Origin: Epiperipatus broadwayi
Taxonomy: Eukaryota > Onychophora > Udeonychophora > Euonychophora > Peripatidae
Direction: 5' to 3'
Length of the DNA: 64,000 nt
Assembly: GCA_028023455.1 (NCBI GenBank)
Contig: JAQFVV010000055.1
Location: forward strand, 4,680,030 to 4,744,029
Position numbers and translations under genes: made by a program
The notes under the pieces: model-generated
Databases searched by the model: none
The model's input: the letters and a program-made list of their open reading frames with translations, nothing else
What the model was told of the DNA's origin: nothing
Shown: positions 15,101-30,100 of the stretch, piece after piece
How the letters are laid out: each line of letters starts with the position of its first letter
How positions within the stretch are numbered: the stretch's first letter is position 1

Positions 15101-18100
15101 GTATTGAAACAAAAACCATAACATCAGATATTTATTAAGAAATAAATATTTAACAGTTTTAGAAAAAGGGAACTAATTAATACCAATTTGTCTTTGCAGC
15201 TCAAATTATTTTAATAGTTATTGCTTGACATCCTTTTTAAAATTTAAAAATCATATTGTGATGGATTCCAATGATCTATTTTTTAAATTTAGTTTTAGAG
15301 TGTAAATCGTGGATTCTTAAGATCTCCATCACTAGTCTAATATAATTAATTTATGTTGATTGCATTAATATTTATATGTATATTCTTTAATTAATGTGTT
15401 TGATAAATTATATGTTTTATGATATGTTAATTTTTACCTTAAATTACTTTTGTCTAATAAATTCATTGTACAAAGTGTATACAAAATAATATGTACATGT
15501 AGTGTACGGATATGTTTTTTTAAATAAAATAATATTTTGAATGCAGGATACTTAATGTATAATGAAAATTGCAGTTGAATATCGTTTAAAATGTTTTTAA
15601 AAAAAAAGTTATTTGAACAATTAACCCAATGTTTAAAATCGTGAAGAAAAAAATGTTATAGTTAATTTTTTTTTTTTTTATTGGCAGATTCTGTTTTTTG
15701 CTTTTTTGTTTCAGATGGGAGGACTATTATAGTCGACCACCAGCCAGACGAGGTGCTTTGAGGGGACCACCTGCTCGAGATTATGGTATTCATTAAATAT
15801 ATCATTTCATTATTTTGAATAACTCATCTATTTCATCATTTCAAAATTTATAAAAGAAAATTATAAACTTTAATGTAAAATGAAATTTCCTTTTTTTTTG
15901 ATTGGTGATCAAACTAATATATACATTATTTCAAGTTTTCATTCAAACTTAAATGACCATTTTTCTTTACTCTTAATTTAGGTTAGATTTTATAATGTTA
16001 ATTACTAGTTGAAAAATTAAATCTTCACCTCAGTGTTTTAAGGCATATATAATATAACTTAATAGAGCAAAATCAGTAGTGATTTTTTTTATTTTTATAA
16101 TTAATGCATGATAGTCAGAATTATCCAGTGAGTTTGATTGACCAAATAAGAATAATTAGATATTTATGTACATCAGTACTAAATGGCTAACTATATAACT
16201 ATGAATAATCTACTTATCAGAACTTGAACCTGCTTAGGAAATTGTAGCTCTGATAAAATGTCCATGCTTCACCTCTGCTGCGTATCCTAGATCACAGGCA
16301 TGACATACTAAATTAATAACCATTGTATATGAGTTTGAGTTATGAACTGTAACATCATTAGAAACTGTTGATTCTGCTACTTGTGATGTGATTGTTGCTT
16401 TTTTAATTATATGGATTTTTATTTCAAACTTGTTCTATTATTATATTTACCTGTTATTTTATTAACTTTTTTTTTTTTTTTTTGTTGCCACAAAGTCTCA
16501 TTGTTCTTATTTCCAAGTATATTATAAGCGGTCTGAATTAATTTTTTTTTTTTTTATGTCTTTAAATGCTTTCTTAATTGATATATTATATATAATTTAA
16601 AATTTTCAATAATGTTTTGAGTAGCTGTATTTTAATTTATAAATGTTTTATAAACTTATTTATTTTTGCTATCTTGTATATTATTTATTTGACTTTTTAT
16701 ATTTATATTTAATCTTTTTTCTTTATAAATTTTTATTCTAATATTTTTGTTATCAGTATTTTTATAATTTCAATTTTATGTAAATACCTTCTTTGATTTA
16801 TTAGGTTTTTTTAATAATCTTATTTTGAATTTTTTTTAATTATCTAAATTATTGATATCATATCAGAAACCATAGTCTCAATGTCCATAAGTAGATGATC
16901 TTTTTTACTACTTGTAGTTTTCTGTCTTTTTTAAAAACATCTGAATGAACATAAATTATCTCCACACTATTCTATAGGATTTCCCCCTTTTGTTGGTTCT
17001 TTGTATAATACTATATTGGACAGCCTATATCGAATATCTGTCACAAGAGGTTGCCACCAGGCTTCTATTGCCTAGAAAATTTATTTTAGGTGACCAGACA
17101 TTAACTAATGGTGATTATATAGCTATTCCTTAATATAAGATCAAATTTCTGCCACTAGGTTAGAGAGAGAAAGCAATTCTTATTGAATTAAACAAATTGA
17201 TAGATGAATAACAATAAACAAATGTCAGACAAATCTAATCCTTAATAACAATGTTTATTAATGACCAAAATAAAGAACAAAAAAGAAAACAGAGAATAAG
17301 AATAAACAAACTTCATTTATGGATGGTTTGGATCAAATGCAATGCAACTTAAAAACCTTGATAATTGATTTATTATCCTTTCCCCATTTAACTTATTCCT
17401 ACTATGTACAATACTATTAAGTCAAATACTGAAATAGTCATTAAGAAAAGGTTCTCTGATAGATCGGTGTATAAACTTTGACAGAACATTATATGTTATC
17501 ATTATAATCTTTGTTGATTTTATTACCTATCAACTTATATGTGTATATTTTCTACTAAGGCTTATATGTGTGACCTGACTCATACTATGAGAAAAGGGTA
17601 TCTGAAGTAGTAAAAAGCATTACTGATCAAAATTACTATATGATAATTATATAAAAGACAGCTGTTCTTAAGCTTCCCTTTAAAACATAATAAAGACTGC
17701 AATTTGAGCAGTTATTAACCCAGTTTAAAAGAGAAAATATGAATGAACCTAGCAGAAATGTCTCTGACCAAAAGGCTAAGTAGAATTTACCAATATAAAT
17801 AGTGATAATAAGAGGTGCAGGAAGCTGTTCCAAAGTTTGACCCATGTGAACATAATCAAGACTGCAATTCAAGCAGTAGACCCGAAAATTGCTGACTGAA
17901 GGCTACATCAAATTCAGCCAGATAGAGCAACAAATACAACAATAGGTAAAATGCCCTGCAGATAAATAAATCTCAAGTGTTATTTATAAATGAATCTATT
18001 TTATGCACAGATACACACAAGCAGAATGCTACCTTTTTTAATACATATATGATGAAGAATTACGCAAAAGGCATATGATACTTTTAACATTTATAAAGTT

Positions 18101-21100
18101 TATATACACACATATGATAATTAGCTGTTTTAAACATTATTCAATAATAAAATTAATTTATGTTCAATGTTAATAATTCAAGACTTATTTCATTTTCTGC
18201 AAACATTTAAATTTCTCACAATCATAACATGGAGGGGAGAAAATCTATTAATCTCTGAATCTCAATTTAATCATTCTAAATTAGAGGGGGTTTATTTTTA
18301 ACTGTCAAAACCTTAAAAGAAAACGAAATGTACTCTTAAAACATAATAATTATCAGAATTCAATAAGTACTCCTAAAACATAATAAATAATGAAATTAAC
18401 ACAATCATACAATGTTACCAAAACAAAATTATGTATCAATAAAATTAAATTAATGGTACTATGAATATACAAATATGTATACTAACACATATCTATAAGT
18501 AAATAAATGCAAATAAATCACGCATGTCTTACTGTGGGTGATGTATACTTTTTGCTATTGGGGAATTATTTGGTGGGAGTATATACTCTTTATGTTCGTG
18601 TTTTTCCATTGTTTTGTTTCTGGATATGGATTAGTTGAGAGATGTTTCCTTGTTGAGGTTAGCAGTTGGAAATTTCATGAGGTCAGCATTGCTAGTAAAT
18701 TGAGATCATGATAGAAAATGAGGCTAAATACTTGGAGTGAGAAGTTTGTCTTTTGCAAACATCTAGCTGCACAGATCTACAGATGCAGAAACTGAAGTGG
18801 ATTTTTTGATCATGTGTCCAATGAGTCCTTACAGTGGCAAGTGACATAGCAGCCATGTGTTAAATAAAAATAATTGCTGAATATATTAAGACAATCTTTC
18901 AGAATAATACTTGTTGAATTATTTGTAAATTTCTAATTGCAATAATTTAACTGGTAGCAAACAAAGAATACAGAGAATAGAATGTCATCAAATTAATTTT
19001 TGATAGGCTTTTATAGTGTTCATGGCCCATTGTTATTTCTCCCCAGGAATTTTCTAAAATCTTCACAATCAATATAATCAGATAAGCCAGCATTTTTTTT
19101 TTTTTTACTTTAATTAATAAATTCCAAGCTAATTGCTCTAATTACAAAATTTCTACGGCAATGCTTAATTTAATGAAACTGCATACTTTTGTTAGGTTCT
19201 TTATTACTAAAGATTAAAAGTAACATTTCCTAGATTAAGCATTGTTCTTAAATATTTTAAAATAATTCTATACAAAGATAACAAAAATTTACTACAAAAT
19301 TCTTTTTTTTTTAAAAAAAAAATTATTATCTAATATCAGTCAAATAAAAAAAAAAGCTTTACATATTTATATGCGTGCGCTATATTGTAATGGGCACCTA
19401 CGCCGTTACATTATTTTTTTTATTATTAAACATGAAAAAATAAAAGTTTGCAAATAAAAACTTCTTTTTTAAGAATTAAAAATTGAAAATTAATTCTATC
19501 TTAAACTCGTATATATAAAATCGCACAGATGAAAAAAATTATTAAACGAAAACTTTATTAAAGAAAAAGTATTTTAAAACTAAATTTTCAGTAAAGATTT
19601 AAAGATAAAAATATATCTAAGTTTGTACAAAACAAATTAATTAATGTTATTGAAAAATGGAAATGATTATTTTAATTAGTCCAAGTGAACTAGCCCTTGG
19701 GCATTTAAATGTATAAGCAACGGTCAGATAGGAAAACAATAGAAACTAATAGCCAATGAAAGAAATCCATTGGGAAATCGGACCTCAAACGGAAGGATCA
19801 TCATCATCGATGACGTAATGCCCATTGGATCCAAAAGTTACATATAAAAGAAAAAGTTTGGAAATAAATAGGGAGTTGAGTAAAGAAAATTTAAGAGAAG
19901 ACGGAGATGTGTTAAGTTGGAGGTGAAGGGATTGAAAGACGCACTTTCAATTCCTTCAGTTGTTATAAAAAAAAAGAAAATGAAACATCGCTTTTCCTAT
20001 ATTGAGAACCACAGGATCATCAGGGGATTTAACGCTGGATTCCAAATGGCAAGCAACGGATAAAGAGGAACGTTTTAAAAATCGTAAGAACTTTATGAAC
20101 ATTTTGAAAGCACTAAGAACTCTAAAATATAAACTTTCCCAATATTTAATTTATAGAAATAGAATCCTATCTGACCAACTTAATTTATTAATAATTAATT
20201 TAATTTGATGTATTTCTTTTTTATTGGGTTTTTTTTTTTTAAAGGAAGTATTGAGTTTAATTATAGTTTTTCAATTTATGCACATTTTTTTACTCTAGCA
20301 ACATATATAGCTCTTTATAACTATTAATAAAGTAATATTTTTTGCCATTTTACTAGCCTTTTCACTAAATGGTAATAGACATGTTTTCTCTTTTTTACAT
20401 TGCTGATGCTATGTGTATACTATTGTATTTGTTACTGGTATTTAGACTGCCAGTGGATAAATTGCAATTAAAAGAACAGTTGAGATTAGATTTGATAAAA
20501 AAAATTGTCGAATCTTTAATCTGAAGTTCATTCAACATTAATCATTCTGAAATAGATAAATAAATAAACTTGTAACGGCTTTTAAATATGGACATGATGG
20601 AAAATAAAATAAATAAGTTGAATAGAAAAATATACAAAAAGTATTGGATGATGAGGATAAACAAAAATGAAAGATCTCAAAAGTATATTTAAAGAAAGAA
20701 ATGATTAACATTTGATTATGCCAAAAATCAAATAATGAAAAATATATTGACAAAAACAAAGAATTAAACAAATACAATAAATTATTTTTTATGTAAATAG
20801 AAAAGTAAGATCTTTATGTTTCTTTATAGATTATGATTATGACTATTATGGATATGGGGATTACCGTGGTGGATATGCAGATCCTTACTACGATGACTTC
20901 TATGGAAGATATGATGACTACGATTATGGATATGCAACTACCAGTCATAGTGTTCCTCCGCGAGGCAGCAGCAGGACGCGGGGTGGTGGAGCTGCTGGTG
21001 GTGTAAGTAAGCCTCATCGCTTCACTCCATTCATCTACATGGGTAACTAATAGAATTAAGGTTTCATTTTTTATTTTAACTGTTATTTTGTTTTGACAGT

Positions 21101-24100
21101 GTTTTCAACAGATTGGCTGTATAATATTTTCTAGTATTTACATTGTTTTACTGATAAACAAATCTTACTTTTCAGTTGCATGAAATTGAAAAATTTGATT
21201 CAATAACTATATTAAGATTTGAAACTTTAATTTACAGAAAATCACATATATATTTGATATTGCTGTAATTTTTTTTATTTACACATTCTATATTATTCTT
21301 GCATGTCTATGCTTACAGTCATATATTCATATTCACAGTATTCTCATAATAATGTAAATTTTTTAATAAATCAAAATTAAATTTTATTTCAAATTATTAA
21401 TTCAAGTATTTATTTGATTACTAGTGGATTCATTGAGAAGTACTTTATGGTTTGACAATGATATGAGAACTTAGTATTTATATATTGAACTATATCTATC
21501 ATCTAATATTGAATGTCTTTAGAAAAATTGGACTTTATTTAATTTCAAAAATTGATTTGATAAAGTCTAAGATATGAAAATATTAAGTTTTAGAACTTAA
21601 TCATTGGTAGTCTTCCTCAAATTTAAGGTTTTGGTAAATATTAAAATTTATCACTAAATACAGAGATCATTAGAAATTACAGTTGTTAAAAGTGAAATTA
21701 AGTTAAATCTTATTATTTGTTTAAGAATAACATTTATTACATTAGAACAGAAAGAATTATTTTAATTTAGAAAAATTAAAACCATTACAGTATTTGATTA
21801 ATTTTCAACAAAAGTTATTAGAATAAGAATTCATCCAACATTTATACCGAGTAAAGCTTGTTGGTGTAATTAGCATTTTTATTTTTAATTATTAAACCAG
21901 CTTTTTTTCAGTATACGTGTTGTATGTATTATTTAGATTGAATACAGTTGTTTTGAGAAAAGTTTAAATTGATTGGAATTACACAGAATAACAAATTTAT
22001 GTTAGTGTTTGGTTAAAAGAAGATAATTAAGTCTATCTACATAAAAAAAATAGAAAAATACAGTAGACTCATCATATCCATGCCATTTTGTTCTAAATCT
22101 TTGAATAGATAAATAATAGTGAGAAGACTGTAGAATGATAAATTGAGAGAAAAACAGCACATTTCTATAACGGTGTTTTGATATTTTAAGTTCACAGTGA
22201 TATCTGACTCAGTGCTTGGTTTGTTTTTGTTAATATATTTGTACAGACTGTACACTTTGTGATGCAATAATGTTACTATTACCAGTAACACACTTTCTTT
22301 TTATTATCTTTCAGCCCTAAATTTATGCTTTTTCAATCTTCACTAAATATTTATAACACGTAAATTTAACAATTTTAGCAGCACAAGTAAAAATATAATT
22401 TTTTTTCTTATTTATTATTTCGCGAATCTGATTTATTTTTATTGATTACCTAGTTATCTTCAGTATTTGATTTAGACGTTTATTTATTTATTTTTTCCAC
22501 AACTAAAACGATTATTTTATTTATTGCGTAGATGAAGCACTTTACTGCTTTTCTTTGGCTTGGTAGAATTATGCCATCATTATCTTTGTGATTTAAGATC
22601 ATTATAAATAAAATTTTAACTTTATAATTCACAGCAGTGAAATAACTACTGCAAATGCTTTGGTGTGCTCTCAACATTGTGGTTGCCCGAACATATGAGA
22701 CAAGAAAATAACTGCTATTATTCTGTATAGGCAAGTACATGTGAAATTTAAGAATTTATTTTGTTTAGTTTTTTTTTTTTTTTTTCAAACAATGAGTACA
22801 GCAGGTTTACTATAGCTATTTTTCGACAATAGAAAGTATTGCTTTTACATTTCCAGAGAAATTTTTTGGCCTAAGCCTTCATGAGTGAGGAGTTTCAATG
22901 TAAAGCATTTACATATCAAATTCAAAAATATCTTAAAGTTTTTGATTCTAGTTGACTTGCTTTAAAATTATATAGATTTGACACTAGGTCATAACTATAT
23001 ATTTTAAATGACCTCAGTTTTATGTTAACTGTAAGCATCTTATTCTTTGTCTAGGATGATATATACCAGTAAAAGACCATGTTTTTTTATTTTACATTTC
23101 AAGGTCTAAAAATATATATAATGTTAATTATAATCAGAGGAAATCATGATATTTTGTAGATATATGGTACAGAATTTGTTAGTGATATTTTGGTTTAGGC
23201 ATTTGCATATATTCTGTGTATCTGCTTCCTGTCAAGGGTTTTATTGGAGTTACATATTAATGATTTATTTATAAATAATGAAGATAATTGTATATTAAAA
23301 AAATAAGAAATTTATCTTGTTTTAGACCATTATTTAAATCTTGCTCTTTTTTGATTAACAGAACTTTCAAACAAAGAATAATGACTTAACATCTTGTCTT
23401 GATTACTGTACTATAAATTTCTCAATAACAGTATATTGCAGAAACTTAGCAAAATACTTCATCAGTTTTAAGTATTTGTAATTCAGAAACGAATTACAGA
23501 AAGATATTAAATAATAGATTTTATATATTTAAGTATTCATCTTTTATCATATTCTTAATAAATTTCATCAGTCATAGTTAAAAGAATTTGGATTTATTTT
23601 AGAAATAAACTCCTATTGGATACATCTAAAAAAATATCTCTAAAACTTCTTTCATTGCACTGCCTCTATTAAATTTTTACAACCCTTTTGACAAATTGAA
23701 AAGAGATTATTGAAACATATTTCAAAATATCTGAAAAAGATTTTTTGTAAATGTCATAAAATCCACTAGATCGAATATATATAAATTTGTAGGGAAAAAT
23801 AATAATATAAAAATAAACTCTTAAGGCACATAAAGTAAAAAAAAAATTTTTAAAGAAAATAATTAAATTCTTATTCATTAAAAATAAAATTAAGTTGGAA
23901 GAAAAAAAAGATTATAAAAAAAAAAATTGCTGTATTTTATGGATAAATAATTATGCAATCAATTTCAATATTGATTGAAATCAAATGTAAAAATGATATT
24001 TACAGTAATCTTTTAAATTTTAACATTTTGATTTTATGTTTATGTCACAAAAATTTATTCTTCCGGTGAAATTGCAATTTTATTTAATTTTTTTTTTTGT

Positions 24101-27100
24101 CTGTTTTTAATGTTTGCATATTCATGTACGCAATTTCGTGATTAAAAAGAAACCATCCATAGAGGTCATAGAGCAGTGATGAGTAAAGTGCAACTTCTAA
24201 GACCATATTTTCATTTTTTTTTTTTTCTAAATCTTTATATATAAACCTATATTATTATTGTAAATGTTTTAAAGATAAATAAAAAACAGATATTTTGAAA
24301 CTTTAAATTCAGTCCAGCGGTTGTTATTGTGGATTTTATTATTGTATTTAGTTGTTAAAAATATTTTGACAGTCTGTGTAGCTCCTGTTAAAGTTATTTC
24401 CAAAAGTGATTGCTATTTTACCTATCATTTTTATTACCTAAATTCTATATCAACACTCTTCATAATGTGCTTATACTGGCAGTACACCATAACTCATGTA
24501 GAGTTAGCTTTACTAACAGCCTTCTCATTAAACTTCCTAGAATAGCCTTGACATCCTTGCCAGCTTAAACTACTAATTGCACAGATGAAAACTTAATCAA
24601 AATTTACAAATAAATATAGATTAAATATATTTTTCTTTGTGGGTAAGATGGCTATATAACTGTATTATTTATAAAAACAATTTTAGCATATTTTTTGTGC
24701 CTGTTGAACATTCAAAAATTTCCCTTGTCATAGATTATTGTTAAGATTTGGGGGTAGGGAGACCCTTTAATATTACTGATGGTTTTAAAAATTGAAGCAG
24801 TTTTTTATATTTATCATTGAAAATAGCTTATAAAATTTAATATTTCTAAGTTAAATGACTATTTGTTTTATATATAATTCATTACGTTTTTACATTTATC
24901 CCAGGGAAAATTTTTTATTAGTAATCGTTAACCCGTGTATATGAAAATTAATTTATTTTAGATCTTAATCGTTATGGTGAATTTTTATATAGCTGGGTTA
25001 AGATACAATTTCAATAATTATTTGGCATGTGTGTAAAAAAAAATATATATTGTGAAAAAGTTAAAATACCAAGAACCACTATAAAACTAAGAAAATATTA
25101 ATTCTTTTGCTCTAAAAAGAAGTAAAGAAAAAAAATTTAAACATTTTAAATCTATTTTTGTTTTTATGCTTAATCATAAATTCTATATTTTCGTAATTAA
25201 ATTTTAAAATTGAATTTTTAGTAATAGTTTTGTTATATTCCTTATAAAATTATTATTAAAACATATATAAGATGTTTTATATATAATCATTTTTGCTAAA
25301 TACTGAAAAATTATTACTTGCCTACTTATTTTTTATCCAATGCATCCAAATGGCTATAAATGAATTAACTAGGAATTCCATTCTGTAACAAAGAAAATAA
25401 AATAAATATTAGAGCGTGCAATTATTTGTTTTTAAATATTTGTTTAAAAATAACTTATTATCTTATTAAATGAAAGGGCAATACATATCATTAACAACTA
25501 ATGACCATCCCAACTCTGATAAAAAAGAGGAAGTGTCATGGAAAAAAGTTTGCAAGAGCTATTCAAACCAATGGGAATCACAAACATCTCGTATTATGTG
25601 CTATCTGTTTATTTTAAAAAATATCTTGAGCATTTTTTATAAGTGATATCTTATGATGCGTGATTTTATATATGTACATGCACACACCGAAATTAATAAT
25701 TGCACTGAAATATTTGTAATAAATTAGGAACAAATTTAATGTGTATGTATATAAGTCATTAATAAACGAAATGCCTAAATAATAAAAAAGAATGCCAATG
25801 TCTTTTGGAGTTTACTTAACTAAATAATAAAAACAAATAAAATTTAAGAAAGCAAATGTTAAAATCTATTTTCAAATTGGAAGATGTAGGGAAAAGCTGT
25901 ACTTACCTAAACATGAAATAAAATAATGCAAAAAAATTATGACAAATATGCATGTATAAATGCTCTTCAGAAATAAATATATACATGGTAATAGGTATAT
26001 TATATCTTAAAAAGTATCACATATAAATGTTTATGAAAAATACACGCATGTACCAAAGGTATAATGTATCTAGAAAATTTATGAATTCTAAAATCTCTAT
26101 TAACTTGATTTAAAAAGGATGAATATTGCTGAATTTGAATATGAAGAAACTGCCTCTTCTCAACATTTTAATCTTCCAAATTATTCTCTAGAAGTCCTTC
26201 AACTTATTATAATAGATAGTAATATTTGTAATAACAAAGAGGTGCGTACATATTCAGCAGCATTTTATTCTATATATAGATCATTGAAATTTTCTAGATT
26301 ATTTTGTAATTCTTAGTAAACATTTATTTTTTGTTTTAAATTTAATTGTTTTTACTATCCTCAGTAGTGTGTGACATTTGATTATAGGCAAATATGTTAT
26401 AATTTTCTCTATTTATACAAATTTTGTAAGGCTGTATAAAGTAATTTCTCCAATTGGGAATTTTTTTTTTTTCTCTAAATAGCAAACCTTTTACCATGTT
26501 AATATTATTCATCTTAAGCATTATCATGACAATGTGCAAAAACACATGCTTTCTTTAAAATACCTTTATAATATCTGAGCTAATTTTGTATACATCTGGG
26601 TCTCGTTTTATGCGGTAAATAGGTTCCACAGAAAACCCACATTAAAAAAAAATTGCACAAAAATAGACTTAATTTACCTTGAACAATGGGGGATAAGGTC
26701 TGTAATTTTCAGAATTCGTATAAAAGCAAAGCAACAAGGAAAAAATACTTTAAAATTCACATTAAAAAAATAAGGAAGTAAAGTATGACAAATAAAAAAT
26801 ATCAAATATTTGAAAAAAATTGGTACAAGACAAACTTTTTTTACTTTTTTTTTATTAACTACAGTATTTAATTTGACGTTTTTTCATACGTATTTTAATC
26901 ATTATGCAATTCGTTTGTAAACTAGTAAGAAATCAGATTCGTCGATGTGATGTGATGTAGCTTCTCCTTGAACGAAGTCAAGAATCTCTCAGCAATTATG
27001 TCCAGAGAAACTTATTTCCCATTCTCCACTTTTAAGTTTTCCCATATCCCATTTACACAACTAGTGCCAATTTCAGTCTTGTGCTGTGTTAATAGTTTTT

Positions 27101-30100
27101 CTATTGACAACTGATTTTTACTACTCAAATAAATTTTAAATGTTCTCATTTTGTTTCTATATTAAAAAAATGAGATCGCAATCAAACAAAAAGATTATAC
27201 ATTTTCATTAGAAATATTTTCAGTTTATAAAATCAATAAAATCTTCATTATTTATTTTAAAAATCTACATTATTTATTTCTGTTATACTTAACAAAATAC
27301 GTTTTAAAAGTTAAAATTTTTGAATATTTATTGCGATATTTTTATATGTAAGTATAAATCTATTATTATTATTATTTACTCAGTATAAGTAGGTTATTTA
27401 TTCTAAATACTGCTTCAGGCCATATTCACGTTAGCTGCTAATATAGTTATATTTTTGAAAAAAAAAAAAAAAGGATTTCAAGTCAAAATAAGTTATTAAT
27501 AATTTAAATTTCTTGATATCTAATAAATATAGTGAAATATGAAAAATATTAAAAAGAAACATGAATCACATAACTTCAAAATCGCATTAAAATAATCCGC
27601 ATAAAACGAGACCCGGGTGTATTCTTAAATAATTTCAGTTTCATATTTTTAAGAATTTATTATAGTTTCTTTTTTCCCCAAGTTTTATTTTTTAGTACAA
27701 ACAAATAAATTATATAATTAGACAGATTTGAGCTCAGGATTTTTCAGTCTATTCTTCCTCTATGTTTTTTTAAGCATACACATGACCACACATATGGGGA
27801 AAAAGCTACATGATCTCCAATATACATATTTTGTGCAGAACCAGCACTCATCAGTTGAACCAGATCATAATCTCCACACATAGACAAAATCATTGCTCAG
27901 TTTATATTAAGATAGCAATTCTCAAATTCTAATGGATGGGCTTCAAACTTATCACCCTTCCAACTATTTAACCGTTCGTTTCATTGAAAAACTGACAATG
28001 GAACACTCGGATTTGATATTGTAGTCATACCCATGTACACGTTACATCAATCTAATCCTTCATATTATTGGACTATTATGTATTCATATATATCAATTGG
28101 AGAGAAATGGTCTGAACTTAAAATAAGATGTAATCTATTTCCCAAACAATATATAATTCTAAGTCAGTATGTAATTTGCTTATACTGAATGTTTCTCATA
28201 TATGTAATTAAAGGGATTTGAATTCAGGATTTTTCAATCTATTTATCCTCCATTTCATCTCAAACTACTGATACACATGACCACACATGCAAAAAAGATA
28301 CATGATCCCCATTATATGCATTTCATGCAGAACTAGCACTCATCAGTTGGGCCGGTTCATAATCTCTCATACAAATGATGAGTGCTGTTTTTGCATGAAA
28401 TATGTATATTAGGGATCATGTATCTTTTTTGCTTGTCTGTGGTCATGTTTATCGGTTGCTTGAGATGGAGTGGAGGATTTATAGAGTGAAAAATCCTGAG
28501 TTCAAATCCCTCTATTTATAGATATAAGAAACATTCTGTATAAGAAAATTATAAACTGCTTTAGAATTACATATTGCTTGGGAAATAGATTAAATCTTAA
28601 TATAAATTCAGTCCATCCCTCTTCTATTAATGTATATGGATACATAATGACTACATGGGTATGATTACAATGTCAAATGCTATAAGGGCTGTGAGTGTTT
28701 CATCGTCGATTTTTCAATGTAATGGGCAGTTGATGAATAGTTTGGTAGAGTGAGGAGATTGAAGCCTGTCTATTAGAGTTTGAGGAATTGCTATTTTAAT
28801 ATAAACTGAGCACTGATTATATATATGTGCAGGAGATTGTGATCTGGCCCGATTGGTGAGTACTGGTTGTACATGAAATATGTATATTGGGAATTAGGTA
28901 TCTTTTTCGCATGTATGTGGTTATGTATATCAGTTGCTTGAGGTGAGTATAGGATGAATAGACTGAAAAATCCCTCTAATTACATATATAAGGAACATTA
29001 CATCTTAATATAAGTTCAGACCCTCCCTCTTCTATTAATGTATATGAATACATCCGAAAATATGGAGTTAGATTGAGATAATGTCTACATGGGTATGACT
29101 ACAATATCAAATCTAGTAAGGGCTTTAATTATTCCATTGTTGGCTTTTCATTGAGTTTTTATTGACATAGATGGCTAAATAGTTGGGTGTGAAGATTGGA
29201 GCCTGATCATTAGAGTTTGAGGAATTGCTATCTTAATATAAACTGAGCACTGATTGTATATATATGCTGGGAATTATGATCTGGTCTGATTGGAAAATGC
29301 TAGTTCTGCATGAAATAGTGGGATCTGTTTTTTGTTTTTTTTGCATGTGTGTTGCCATGTCCATCGGTTGCTTGACATGGAGTGGAGGATGATAGAAAAA
29401 TCGTGAATTCAAATCCCTTTACCTAACTATATAAGAAACATTTAGTATAAGTAAATTGCATACTGCCTTAGAATTACAAACAAATTATTATATGCTTAAA
29501 AGTTGAAAATGATAGTTACTATCATTTTGTCAGCATACCATAAAAACTAATTACTTTAAAAGTGTAATTAGTCTTAAAAAATGTATGAAATTTTTTCCAA
29601 AAATATAATAATGTATTTAAATATGAATATTACTTGAATTTTTATTCTTTTAATCATTAAGATAAGGATATATTGTTTAGATTTTTGGAAGAATTTTATA
29701 AATTTTTATGGTAAGGTACATTTTAAAATTAATTTTTAATATGTTAATAAGATATAGCATCTATCTTTTTCAAGTTTTATATATATATAATAACTTTGCA
29801 CTAAAAATATATGATTATACCCTTGAAAAAGGCCACAACTAATAATTGAAATGTTGGAGTTGAAATTATTTAAGAATTATTTATATATGATTCATTCAGA
29901 AAAATAAATAAAAAGTTTTTGAAGAAAAAGTTGATTTTTTTTTTTTTTTAAAAGATTATTTTAATTTAAAAAAAAAAAAAAAAAATAGAATCAAGTTTTT
30001 GTAAGAAAGTGATTTTTTTTGGATGAATTTATTTAACATTTATATGTTGTGTTTGTAGCTATATGAATTAATTTTTCTTTTTATAAAACTAATTTTTAAG

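Larger units (their letters stand above)
12345..15714 (+). other. SYNCRIP: SYNCRIP intron (3.4 kb) after the RRM3 exon
   Basis: AT-rich intron bounded by GTAAGT and a T-rich tract with AG. It holds the CTGAAGA repeat near 12800 and a pogo-type transposase pseudogene at about 14010-14772. The rest shows nothing recognisable. Confidence 0.75.

Noticed and set aside
20814-21017. Minus-strand frame rich in Thr/Ser/Ile over the SYNCRIP Tyr-rich exon
   Set aside because: Antisense shadow of the biased codons of the real exon.
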